Assembly (NCBI RefSeq): GCF_009856825.1
Contig: NZ_WVTD01000001.1
Coordinates: 62,001 to 126,000 of the forward strand
DNA: 64,000 nt
Reading direction: 5' to 3'
From: Novosphingobium silvae
Lineage (GTDB): Bacteria > Pseudomonadota > Alphaproteobacteria > Sphingomonadales > Sphingomonadaceae
In this document: positions 49,963-58,706 of the stretch, piece by piece
How the letters are laid out: each line of letters opens with the position of its first letter
Numbering within the stretch: position 1 is the stretch's first letter
Notes under the pieces: generated by a model
Databases searched by the model: none
What the model saw: the letters and a program-made list of their open reading frames with translations, nothing else
What the model was told of the DNA's origin: nothing
Translations under genes and position numbers: made by a program

Positions 49963-52362
49963 ATGGCTACTCGGCCCATCGCGCCCGGTCGGCGAATCGC
50001 CAAACCGGACTGGCGCGCCATCCTGAAGCGCTCGCTGCGCCGCGCCAGCGAGCTGTCGGGCGCGGTCGCGCTGTTCGGCTGCATGCTGTTCCTGGCGCTT
50101 GCGCTGGTGAGCTACCACCAGACCGACCCTTCCACTTCCACCGCCGCCGGGGGCGAGGTGCAGAACTGGATGGGCCCTGTCGGCGCATGGCTGGCGGATA
50201 GCGTGCTGATCGTGTTCGGCCCGGTCTCCGCCCTGTTCATTCCCCTGCTCTACGTCTTCGGCCGCAAGCTCTGGCTGCTGGTCGAGGAGGACGACAGCGA
50301 GATCGAGCATTCCGACCAGCGCTGGTGGCGGCCGGTGGGCGTGCTGGCGCTGGCGATGCTGCTGATCGCGACGGTTCTCTCGCTCTGGTTCACCCAGCCC
50401 GGCGGCAGCCTGCCGGCCTCCATGGGCGGGCTGACCGGCCTGCTCGGCGCCAAGGCAATCACCGCGCTGGCGGAACTTTCCCCGCCGATGGCGCAGAACT
50501 GGATCAAGCTGGCGCTGGCGCTGGTGTGCCTTGGCACCGGCGTGCTGCTGGCGGGCCGGGTCTTCGCGATCGACTGGGTGCGCCTGCTTACCCTGCCCGG
50601 CCGCATCGGGCGCCTGCCGCGCGCTCTTCCCGCGCCCGAGGACGCGGCCTTCGCCGCCACGAGGGACCGCGCCTCGGCGGAGAAGGACGCCGCTCGCCCC
50701 GAAGCGCCGCCGCGCGTGGCCGAATTCGCCGCCGCCGCGCCTGCTGCCGCCGACAAGCCGCGCAAGGCGCCCGAGATCGCGGAGCCCAAGGCCTCGGCCA
50801 CGCCCGCGCAGGTCGGCTTCGGCAATCGCCAGAAGGACATGTTCGACAAGTACGAACTGCCCAGCCTCGACCTGCTGGCCGATCCGCCCGCGAACTCGCA
50901 GCCCAAGATCGACAAGCTCAGCCTGGAGCGCAACGCGCGCCTGCTGGAGACCGTGCTCGACGATTTCAACGTCAAGGGCGAGATCACCGCCGTGCGCACG
51001 GGCCCTGTCGTCACCATGTACGAGCTTGAACCGGCGCCCGGCATCAAGGCGAGCCGCGTGATCGGCCTGGCCGACGACATCGCGCGCAACATGTCGGCCA
51101 TCTCGGCGCGCGTGTCCTCGATCCCGGGCCGCACGGTGATGGGCATCGAACTGCCGAACGCGGATCGCCAGATGGTCTCGTTCAAGGAGATGGTCGCCTC
51201 CGAAGCCTTCGCCAACCACAAGGGCATGCTGCCGATCATCCTTGGCAAGGACATCGCGGGCGAGCCGGTGGTGGCCGACCTTGCGACGATGCCGCACCTG
51301 CTGGTCGCGGGTACGACGGGCTCGGGCAAGTCGGTCGGCCTCAACGCGATCCTGCTCTCGCTGCTGTATCGCCTGACGCCCGCGCAGTGCCGCCTGATCC
51401 TTGTCGATCCCAAGGTGCTGGAGCTCAAGAGCTACGACGACATCCCGCACCTGCTCTCGCCCGTAGTAACCGAACCGCCCAAGGCGATCCGCGCCCTGAA
51501 GTGGGCGGTCGAGGAAATGGAGCGCCGCTATCGCCAGATGAGCGAGATCTCGGTGCGCAACCTCGCCAGCTTCAACGAGAAGGTGCGCACGGCCGCCGCC
51601 AAGGGCAAGCCGCTGGGCCGCCGCATCCAGATCGGCTTCGATCCCGACACCGGCGAGGAGCTCTACGAGGACCGCCAGCTCGACTACGAGGTGCTGCCGC
51701 AGATCGTCCTCATCGTCGACGAGCTGGCCGACCTCATGGTCACGGTCGGCAAGGAGATCGAAGTGCTCATCCAGCGCCTCTCGCAAAAGAGCCGCGCGGC
51801 GGGCATCCACCTCATCATGGCGACGCAGCGCCCCTCGGTCGACGTCATCACCGGCGTCATCAAGGCCAACCTGCCGACCCGTGTGTCGTTCGCCGTCACC
51901 AGCCGCATCGACAGCCGCACGATCCTTGGCGAACAGGGCGCGGAGCAGCTGCTGGGCAAGGGCGACATGCTCTACAAGCCGAGTTCCGACCCCATCAAGC
52001 GCGTCCACGGGCCTTTCGTCTCGGACGAGGAAGTGGAGCACGTCGCCGACCACTGGCGCGGACAGGGCAAGCCCGACTACGTCGATGCCGTCACCAACGA
52101 GCCCGAGGAAGGCAGCTTCGGCTTCGACGACCTCGACGCCACCGCGTCGGACGCGCCGGACGAGCGCAAGTACCGGCAGGTCTGCCAGCTGGTGTTCGAG
52201 AACCAGAAGGTTTCGGTCTCGTGGCTGCAGCGCCAGATGGGGGTGGGCTACAACACCGCCGCCAAGTGGGTGGAGCGCATGGAGAACGACGGTTTCGTCG
52301 GCCCCGCCAACCACGTCGGCCGCCGCGACATCTACCGCGACGAGAACGGCAACCCCTTGTGA
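49963..52362 (+). CDS. ftsK: DNA translocase FtsK
   Basis: The 799-residue protein has four N-terminal membrane helices (within about residues 35-185), a linker of about 110 residues rich in Ala, Pro and charged residues, and a RecA-like motor with VAGTTGSGKSVGLN (Walker A), LRLILVDPKVLELKSYDDIPHLL, and IVLIVDELADLM. The C-terminal gamma winged helix (LVFENQKVSVSWLQRQM..ERMENDGFVG) reads KOPS sequences. It segregates chromosome ends at the septum. The ATG at 49963 is preferred. The next gene overlaps the stop. Confidence 0.97.
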   Translation: MATRPIAPGRRIAKPDWRAILKRSLRRASELSGAVALFGCMLFLALALVSYHQTDPSTSTAAGGEVQNWMGPVGAWLADSVLIVFGPVSALFIPLLYVFGRKLWLLVEEDDSEIEHSDQRWWRPVGVLALAMLLIATVLSLWFTQPGGSLPASMGGLTGLLGAKAITALAELSPPMAQNWIKLALALVCLGTGVLLAGRVFAIDWVRLLTLPGRIGRLPRALPAPEDAAFAATRDRASAEKDAARPEAPPRVAEFAAAAPAAADKPRKAPEIAEPKASATPAQVGFGNRQKDMFDKYELPSLDLLADPPANSQPKIDKLSLERNARLLETVLDDFNVKGEITAVRTGPVVTMYELEPAPGIKASRVIGLADDIARNMSAISARVSSIPGRTVMGIELPNADRQMVSFKEMVASEAFANHKGMLPIILGKDIAGEPVVADLATMPHLLVAGTTGSGKSVGLNAILLSLLYRLTPAQCRLILVDPKVLELKSYDDIPHLLSPVVTEPPKAIRALKWAVEEMERRYRQMSEISVRNLASFNEKVRTAAAKGKPLGRRIQIGFDPDTGEELYEDRQLDYEVLPQIVLIVDELADLMVTVGKEIEVLIQRLSQKSRAAGIHLIMATQRPSVDVITGVIKANLPTRVSFAVTSRIDSRTILGEQGAEQLLGKGDMLYKPSSDPIKRVHGPFVSDEEVEHVADHWRGQGKPDYVDAVTNEPEEGSFGFDDLDATASDAPDERKYRQVCQLVFENQKVSVSWLQRQMGVGYNTAAKWVERMENDGFVGPANHVGRRDIYRDENGNPL

Positions 52363-52871
52363 GTCTGGCCGCTTCGAGACTAGCCGCTTCGAGACTGGCC
52401 CCTGTGAGACTGGCCGCCTCGAGACTGGCCGCTTCGAGAGCCTCCCCGCTCGCCCTCGCAGCGGCAGCCTTCGCGCTGGCACTTGTCCCCGCACCGGGCG
52501 GCGCGCAGGTGCTGGCGACCACGGCGGGCAAATGGGTGCGCATCTTCGTCCTCGACGTGGAGCGCACCATCGGGCGCAGCGTGCGGGTGGATGCCGCCAG
52601 CGTCGCGCCGGGCGGGCTGGGCGTGAACTTCCGGCAGGCGGAGGTCATGAACCGCGCCAGCCGCGCCTATCCGCGCGGCACCACCCGCTTCTCCGCCCGC
52701 AGCGTGGACTGCGCGGGTAGCCGCGTGGTGACGACGCAGTGGCAGGTCGTCGGCCCGGACGGCACCGCTCTCGCCGCGTCCCCGGGTCCGGGTGCCGTCA
52801 CCCGCGTGCAGTGGGAGAGCGAGGACGGGAAGGCCCTGCGCTACGTCTGCACCGGAATCCTGCCCAGGTAG
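52359..52871 (+). CDS. Exported protein, surface-adhesin-E-like, repeat-built signal peptide
   Basis: The 170-residue protein starts at a GTG overlapping the ftsK stop (GTGA). The first 25 residues are five copies of an SRLAA-like pentapeptide encoded by a 15-bp tandem repeat, followed by an Ala/Leu hydrophobic core and a cleavage-like PGGAQV. The mature domain (KWVRIFVLDVERTIG, VDAASVAPGG, ARSVDCAGSRVVTTQWQVVGPDG, YVCTGI, two Cys) resembles the surface-adhesin E fold seen in many small exported proteins. A second GTG at 52404, inside the third repeat, would give a conventional signal peptide. Confidence 0.65.
   Translation: MSLAASRLAASRLAPVRLAASRLAASRASPLALAAAAFALALVPAPGGAQVLATTAGKWVRIFVLDVERTIGRSVRVDAASVAPGGLGVNFRQAEVMNRASRAYPRGTTRFSARSVDCAGSRVVTTQWQVVGPDGTALAASPGPGAVTRVQWESEDGKALRYVCTGILPR
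52362..52436 (+). repeat. 15-bp minisatellite, five units
   Basis: Five consecutive 15-base units (AGACTGGCCGCTTCG consensus, with 1-4 changes each) cover the start of the exported-protein gene. Unit length is a multiple of three, so gain or loss keeps the frame and lengthens or shortens the signal-peptide n-region by five residues. The third unit ends in CTGTG, which supplies an alternative GTG start. Confidence 0.9.
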
Positions 52872-52989
52872 CGAGACCCCTCGCGCCGCTGCAGTGCCGC
52901 GCCACCCCAAGGTATGCCTTGGCCCCTTGTGCGGCCCGTTCTAAGAGACGGGCGCTTCGCTCCCCACCCCTGCCGCCCGAAAGGCCACC

Positions 52990-54777
52990 ATGGAAGAACA
53001 TGCACAGGCGTTCCTGCTTCGCGACGGGTTCCTGCTGCTCGGAACCGCGCTTGCCTTCGTGCTCGTGTTCCGAAGGCTCGGCATCGGCGCCACGCTCGGT
53101 TTCCTGACCACCGGCGCGGTGCTCGGCCCCTATGTGCTCGACCTCGTGGGCGATCCCGAAAGCAAGATGGGCATCGCGGAACTGGGCATCACGCTGCTGC
53201 TGTTCATCGTCGGTCTGGAACTGGCTCCCCCGCGCCTGTGGCGCATGCGACACGAGATATTCGGCCTTGGCCTCCTGCAGGTGGCGCTGTGCGGCATGGC
53301 GGTGACGGCGATCATCTATTTCTTCACCGGCTTCAGCCTCGAGGCGTCGCTGGCGCTGGGCCTGCCGCTCGGCCTGTCCTCCACCGCGCAGGTCCTGCCC
53401 ATGCTGCAGAGCGCCGGGCGCCTGCACACCCCCTTCGGCGAGCGCTCCTTTGCGGTCCTGCTGTTCCAGGACCTGTCGATCATCCCGCTGATCACGATCA
53501 TCGCCGCGATGAACCGCAACCCCGCGCTTCCGGAAGGCCCTCCGGGGTGGGTGCTCGGTCTGGAGACGGTGGCGGCGATCGTCGGCCTGATCCTGGCCGG
53601 GCGCTTCGCCATCCGCCCGCTGTTCCGCCTGATCGGCAACCTGGGCGAGCGCGAGATGTTCGTCTTCGCCGCGCTGTTCACCGTGCTCGCCAGCGCCGCG
53701 CTGATGCAGGCGCTGGGACTTTCCACCGCGCTGGGCGCTTTCATCGCCGGCGTCATGCTGGCCGACAGCCCCTATCGCCACGAACTGGAGGCCGACGTCG
53801 AGCCTTTCCGCTCGATCCTGCTCGGCCTGTTCTTCATGTCGGTGGGCATGATGCTGGACCTGTCGGCCATCGCCGAGCGCCCGCTCTTCGTCGTCTCGAT
53901 GGCGCTGGCGCTGATCGCGGTGAAGTCCACGATCATCTTCCTGCTCGGCCTTGCCTTCCGCATGGAGTGGCGCAGCGCGCTGGCGCTTGGCCTGCTGCTG
54001 AGCCAGGGCGGCGAGTTCGCCTTCGTGCTCTTCGCGCAGGCCGGCAACTCGATGCTGGTTGATGCCGGCGCGACGAGCCTGTTCAGCGCCATCGTCACTC
54101 TCTCGATGGTCACCACCCCGTTCCTGATGATGGCGACGCGCGGCATCCGCGAGCGGCCCGAAGGCAAGAAGGAAGTGCGCGAAGGGCCGCACGAGGACGG
54201 CGCCAACGCGATCATCGTGGGCTATGGCCGCTTCGGGCAGACGGTGGCGCAGATGCTGATCTCGGCCAACATCGAAGTCACGATGATCGACACCGACATC
54301 GAGATGATCGACATCGCCCGCGGCTTCGGCGCGCAGGTGTGGTTCGGCGACGGCACCCGCATCGACATGCTGCGCCAGGCGGGCGCGGCCGACGCCGAGC
54401 TGATCGTCTTCTGCATCGACGGCGACCAGCTCTCGCCCGAGTTCCTGCAGGCCGTGCAGCAGGCGTTCCCCAACGCGCAGATCCACGCCCGCGTGTTCGA
54501 CCGGCGCGCGTTGCTGCGGCTCAAGGGCTCCCCCGTCGCCTCGATGGCGCGCGAGGTGCTGGAATCCGCAGTCGTACTCGCCCGCCGCGCTCTGAAGGGG
54601 CTGGACGTGGCGCTGGCCGACATCGACCGCGCCGAGCAGATCTACCGCAAGAGCGACAAGGAGCGCCTCACCCTGCAGTACGAATCGGGCGACATCCGCG
54701 CCGCACGCGACCACATCATCACGCAGCGCCCGCGCGAACGGCGCGGCGGGGCGGAAGGCGCCAGCGAGGGAAAGTAG
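52990..54777 (+). CDS. CPA2-family cation:proton antiporter with TrkA-N domain (KefB/KefC-like)
   Basis: The 595-residue protein has a CPA2 membrane domain of about 12 helices (FVLVFRRLGIGATLGFLTTGAVLGP, STAQVLPMLQ, AGVMLADSPYRHELEADVEPF) and a C-terminal TrkA-N nucleotide-binding domain from about residue 405 (AIIVGYGRFGQTVAQML, IDTDIEMID). It exchanges K+ or Na+ for protons, probably gated by NAD(H) or glutathione adducts. A long charged tail follows. No ancillary KefF/KefG gene is adjacent. Substrate remains open. Confidence 0.92.
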   Translation: MEEHAQAFLLRDGFLLLGTALAFVLVFRRLGIGATLGFLTTGAVLGPYVLDLVGDPESKMGIAELGITLLLFIVGLELAPPRLWRMRHEIFGLGLLQVALCGMAVTAIIYFFTGFSLEASLALGLPLGLSSTAQVLPMLQSAGRLHTPFGERSFAVLLFQDLSIIPLITIIAAMNRNPALPEGPPGWVLGLETVAAIVGLILAGRFAIRPLFRLIGNLGEREMFVFAALFTVLASAALMQALGLSTALGAFIAGVMLADSPYRHELEADVEPFRSILLGLFFMSVGMMLDLSAIAERPLFVVSMALALIAVKSTIIFLLGLAFRMEWRSALALGLLLSQGGEFAFVLFAQAGNSMLVDAGATSLFSAIVTLSMVTTPFLMMATRGIRERPEGKKEVREGPHEDGANAIIVGYGRFGQTVAQMLISANIEVTMIDTDIEMIDIARGFGAQVWFGDGTRIDMLRQAGAADAELIVFCIDGDQLSPEFLQAVQQAFPNAQIHARVFDRRALLRLKGSPVASMAREVLESAVVLARRALKGLDVALADIDRAEQIYRKSDKERLTLQYESGDIRAARDHIITQRPRERRGGAEGASEGK

Positions 54778-54875
54778 GGACGGCTGTCGCAGCGCGCACA
54801 CAACTTACAATCGGTTGATACTTTCCGTCGTGCCGGTGTATGAACCGGAACAGCAAAACGGCCAGGAGAGATGCC

Positions 54876-55991
54876 ATGCGCGTCGGCACCGTCAAGGAAA
54901 TCAAGAACCACGAATATCGCGTCGGCCTGACGCCTGAAAGCGCGCGCGAACTCGTCTCGCACGGGCACGAAGTCTGGGTGGAGACGGGCGCGGGCCTCGG
55001 CATCGGCGCCTCCGACGATGACTATTCGGGCGCGGGCGCGAAGATCGTGGCCACCGCCGCGCAGGTCTTCGCCGAGTGCGAAATGGTGGTGAAGGTCAAG
55101 GAGCCACAGGCCGGCGAGCGCGCGATGCTGCGCGAGGGCCAGATCCTCTACACCTATCTCCACCTCGCCCCCGATCCCGAACAGACCGCCGATCTCGTGA
55201 AGTCGGGCGTCACCGCCATCGCCTACGAGACCGTCACGGGGCCGGGCGGCACGCTGCCGCTGCTCAAGCCGATGAGCCAGGTGGCGGGGCGGATGTCGAT
55301 CCAGGCGGGCGCCACCGCGCTGGAAAAGGCTCACGGCGGGCGCGGCGTGCTGCTGGGCGGCGTGCCCGGCGTGCTGCCCGCGCGCGTCATGGTGATCGGC
55401 GGCGGCGTGGTGGGCTTCAACGCCGCGCAGATGGCGGTGGGCCTGGGCGCCGACGTCACCATCCTCGACCGCAGCCCCGAAGTGCTGGAGCGCCTTGGCA
55501 TCCACTTCGAAAGCCGCGCCAAGACCCGCTTCGCCAATTCCAGCAACATCCGCCAGATGCTGTGCGAGGCCGAACTCGTGATCGGCGCGGTGCTGGTCCC
55601 CGGCGCCGCCGCGCCCAAGCTCATCACCCGCGAGATGCTCTCGTGCATGAAGCCGGGCGCGGTGCTGGTCGACGTCGCGATCGACCAGGGCGGCTGCTTC
55701 GAGACGAGCCGCCCGACCACGCACGAGGACCCCACCTTCACCGTCGACGGCATCGTCCACTACTGCGTGGCTAACATGCCCGGCGCCGTCGCCCGCACCA
55801 GCACTTACGCCCTCAACAACGTGACGCTGCCCCACGCACTGGAGATCGCCAACAACGGCTGGCAGGCGGCGCTGAAGGCCGACCCCCACCTCGCCAACGG
55901 GCTGAACGTCCACGCGGGCAAGATCACCTACGAGGCCGTGGCCCGCGAACTGGGCTACGACTACGTGCCCATGGCAGACGTGCTGGGCTGA
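54876..55991 (+). CDS. ald: Alanine dehydrogenase
   Basis: The 371-residue NAD enzyme interconverts L-alanine and pyruvate plus ammonia. Family features: [19 protein letters not shown] start, [11 protein letters not shown] (substrate Lys), [12 protein letters not shown] (catalytic His), [24 protein letters not shown] (Rossmann) and [13 protein letters not shown]. The ATG at 54876 has a GGAGAG Shine-Dalgarno and matches family length; the frame also opens at 54840. Followed by a 207-base gap. Confidence 0.96.
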   Translation: MRVGTVKEIKNHEYRVGLTPESARELVSHGHEVWVETGAGLGIGASDDDYSGAGAKIVATAAQVFAECEMVVKVKEPQAGERAMLREGQILYTYLHLAPDPEQTADLVKSGVTAIAYETVTGPGGTLPLLKPMSQVAGRMSIQAGATALEKAHGGRGVLLGGVPGVLPARVMVIGGGVVGFNAAQMAVGLGADVTILDRSPEVLERLGIHFESRAKTRFANSSNIRQMLCEAELVIGAVLVPGAAAPKLITREMLSCMKPGAVLVDVAIDQGGCFETSRPTTHEDPTFTVDGIVHYCVANMPGAVARTSTYALNNVTLPHALEIANNGWQAALKADPHLANGLNVHAGKITYEAVARELGYDYVPMADVLG

Positions 55992-56197
55992 GCCGCCGAA
56001 CCAGACCCGTGCCGCGCAGCCACCTCACGCGGCACCGGCCTGGAGGACTGCGTCACGGCATCGTTCGTGTTCCGGATTGTCGTGCCCGCTCTCGTGGCTC
56101 GCCGCCATGTGGCTGTCCGCGGAAGCGTGACCTCCTGCATCAGGGGCTTGCTTATCCTGCCGCCGCGGACATTATGGCGCGGATCAAGGGGGATACC

Positions 56198-58243
56198 GTG
56201 CGTTCAGCGATTTACGTGTGCCTGGCGAGTGCGCTCGTCGGAGGGGTGGTCCATGCGGACAGCAGGAAGGCTCACGACGAGCAGGTGCAGCGCGGCCCGG
56301 CGCCGAAATGGGCGGTGCTCTCGGAGCCGATGCCGGTGCCGACGGATGCGACCGGCGCGGTGTTCATCCGCCAGCAGGACAGCGAGGTCCACCTCGATGG
56401 CAAGGGGCAGCTGCTCTACAGCGGCTACCGGGTCCGGATACTTCACCCCAGCGCGTTGCAGATCGGCAATATCTCGCTGGCGTGGAACCCGGCGGCCGGG
56501 GCGCCCACGGTGCACGTCATCAGGATCCACCGCGAAGGACAGGTGATCGATGTCCTGCAGGCGGCCTCGTTCGAGATCCTGCGCCGGGAAGACCAGCTGG
56601 AGGCCGCGCGGCTCGACGGCAACCTGACCGCGGTGCTGCGCGTGCCTGACCTGCGCGTTGGCGACGAGCTTGAGTTCGGCGCGACGATCCGTACCACTGA
56701 TCCCACCCTCGGCAAGGACGACGCGGGCCTGCTGTTGCTGGGCGGTGAGCCGGCGTCGGGCCGCTATCACCTGCGCTTGAGCTGGGAGGCGCGCGACAGG
56801 CCCGCCATCAAGATGACCCCGGACATGGCGGCAGTCGCGCAGGAAGGGGCGAACGCCGTCGACTACCGCTTCGACAATCCCGCGGCGCTGGCACCGCCCA
56901 AGGACGCACCGCCGCGCTACATGTGGCAGAGGGTGGTCGAATACAGCAGCTTCGCGGACTGGCAGGGCATCTCGCGCCGCTTCGCCCCGCTGTTCGCCAG
57001 GGCATCGGACCTAAAGGCCGGCTCTCCCCTGAAGGCGGAAGCCGCCCGGATCATGGCCGCGAAGGCGCAGCCGCTGGAACGGGCCGCCGCGGCCCTGAAG
57101 CTGGTGCAGCAGGACGTGCGCTATATCTACGTCGGCCTCAACGGCGGCAACCTTTCGCCCGCGACGGCCGAAGAGACGTGGCAGCGCCGCTATGGCGACT
57201 GCAAGGCCAAGACCGTGCTGCTCCTCGCGCTGCTGCATGAAATGGGGATCGAGGCGCAGGCCGTGCTGGTCAACAACGGCGGCAACGACGATGGGCTGGA
57301 CGAACGCCTGCCCAGTCCGCGCATGTTCGACCACGTGCTGGTGCGCGCCACTCTGGAGGGCAAGGCCTACTGGCTGGACGGCACCCTTCCCGCCGTGGTC
57401 CCTCCCGCACCGGAGCCGGTGATGCCCTATGAGTGGGTGCTTGCGCTGAGCGCGCAGGGCTCCCCGCTGGAGCGGCTCGCCTGGAAACCCGCCGACCGGC
57501 CCGACCAGCTATCGCTCTTCGAGATCGACGCGCGCGAAGGCTTCGACAAGCCGGCGCGGATCACCAACACCACCATCAAGCGCGGGATCAATGGGCTGCA
57601 GCAGGAAGTCCAGCTCTCCGCCGCAACACCTGCCCAGTTGCTCAGCGCGTTTCGCCAGAACGCGATCGGCGACACCTGGCAGACGATCGAGGACGTCAAA
57701 TGGCGCTACGACCAGAAGGCGCAGGCCAGCGTGCTCACGATCATCGGCACCGGCATGGTCGACTGGGACGACCAGGGCGGGGGTTCGAAGGGCCTTGCGC
57801 TGCCGGGCGGCGGGTTCAATCCGCCCGAGAAGCGCTTGCGCGCGGCCGAGCAGGACCAGGACCTGCCGTTCTACAACAAGCCCGAGTTCGACTGCCGCAT
57901 CACTACCGTGCGCCTTCCCGCGACGACGAAGCCGGGCCAGTGGTCGCACAAGGACGACATCGACACGCGCATGTTCGGCCGCAACTACTACCGCGCGTTC
58001 GATCTTCGCGACGGCGCCCTGCGCATGGTCAGGGGGTCACGCATCGAGCAGAAGGAAGTGCCCGCCGCCACCGCCCGCCACGACAACGACCGCATAGCCC
58101 GGTTCGACAACAGCATGGCCTGGATCACCTACGATCCTGCAGGCACCACGCCGCCGCCCAGGGCCCCGCGTCCGGTGCCTGCGACATACGAGATCGACTG
58201 GAGCGCAGATCACGTCCCCTGCCTCGCTTCGATGGGCCAGTGA
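56198..58243 (+). CDS. DUF3857/transglutaminase-domain exported protein
   Basis: The 681-residue protein begins at a GTG with AAGGGGG six bases upstream, giving a signal peptide (RSAIYVCLASALVGGVVHA). It then has a DUF3857 beta-rich domain and a transglutaminase-like core with Cys335 in YGDCKAKTVLL, His379 in FDHVLV and Asp394 in WLDGT forming the likely triad, then a DUF2569-like C-terminal beta region. Probably periplasmic or surface-linked; the acceptor is unknown. The earlier ATG at 56174 lacks a ribosome-binding site. Confidence 0.85.
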   Translation: MRSAIYVCLASALVGGVVHADSRKAHDEQVQRGPAPKWAVLSEPMPVPTDATGAVFIRQQDSEVHLDGKGQLLYSGYRVRILHPSALQIGNISLAWNPAAGAPTVHVIRIHREGQVIDVLQAASFEILRREDQLEAARLDGNLTAVLRVPDLRVGDELEFGATIRTTDPTLGKDDAGLLLLGGEPASGRYHLRLSWEARDRPAIKMTPDMAAVAQEGANAVDYRFDNPAALAPPKDAPPRYMWQRVVEYSSFADWQGISRRFAPLFARASDLKAGSPLKAEAARIMAAKAQPLERAAAALKLVQQDVRYIYVGLNGGNLSPATAEETWQRRYGDCKAKTVLLLALLHEMGIEAQAVLVNNGGNDDGLDERLPSPRMFDHVLVRATLEGKAYWLDGTLPAVVPPAPEPVMPYEWVLALSAQGSPLERLAWKPADRPDQLSLFEIDAREGFDKPARITNTTIKRGINGLQQEVQLSAATPAQLLSAFRQNAIGDTWQTIEDVKWRYDQKAQASVLTIIGTGMVDWDDQGGGSKGLALPGGGFNPPEKRLRAAEQDQDLPFYNKPEFDCRITTVRLPATTKPGQWSHKDDIDTRMFGRNYYRAFDLRDGALRMVRGSRIEQKEVPAATARHDNDRIARFDNSMAWITYDPAGTTPPPRAPRPVPATYEIDWSADHVPCLASMGQ

Positions 58244-58706
58244 CGCGCGGTGTATCGGCCACCGGTTTTCAAGAACGCTTTGGAGAGGCAGCATACTATG
58301 ACGCGTCAAAGTATGCGTCCGGCAATCCTCGACAGGAGATTGCCCCCGATCCCGACATCCGTCGTTCAATAACAACTGTACCCGTGGTATCGATTTAGTA
58401 CCGCGATTCGCGGTCGTATTTCTCGGGTTCTTGTGTGAGCCCGCCTTTGTTCGTGTGAGTAACCGAGTTTCGCGGGGGGCGCGCGGTGCCAGGCAACGTA
58501 CACAGCAGCGTGGATGCTTCGGTGGGCGGTCCTGCGTGCGGGCGGGAGCCGCCGCGTTGCTCCGCAGCTCCATCGCCTGCCGACGAAGGCATCATTACGG
58601 TCCGAACGCGAAGTCGTCGAACGCGAAGTCGCTGAAGGCTGATCGATACCAGGACCCATCGGCCAGCGTAATTCTCTACGGCTGAACCCCATCCAGGCTG
58701 AGGACC
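58244..58706. other. Gene-poor 463-base region upstream of the protease-nuclease gene
   Basis: The sequence between the DUF3857 gene and the fusion gene looks less GC-rich than its surroundings. It contains the 26-bp near-palindrome at 58291-58316, a 2x15 direct repeat at 58603-58632 (unit CGAACGCGAAGTCG plus one base), and an 84-codon plus-strand frame (58431..58685) that is Arg/Cys-rich and not convincing as a gene. Its length suggests an independent, possibly regulated promoter region or an insertion boundary. Confidence 0.5.
58291..58316. promoter_or_regulatory. 26-bp near-perfect palindrome, possible operator
   Basis: The half-site GCATACTATGACG is followed immediately by CGTCAAAGTATGC, which is its complement except for one position. 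The centre TGACGCGTCA is itself a perfect 10-bp palindrome. The length and symmetry suit a dimeric repressor. It lies about 390 bases upstream of the fusion gene and 50 bases after the DUF3857 stop, so it could control the former or terminate/regulate the latter. Confidence 0.5.

Noticed and set aside
49771..52494. A 907-codon open frame antisense to ftsK
   Set aside because: Same GC-driven shadow effect; the ftsK frame has all motor motifs and the antisense product has none.
58431..58685. An 84-codon plus-strand frame before the fusion gene
   Set aside because: Arg/Cys/Ser-rich, GTG start, no ribosome-binding site and no family resemblance.
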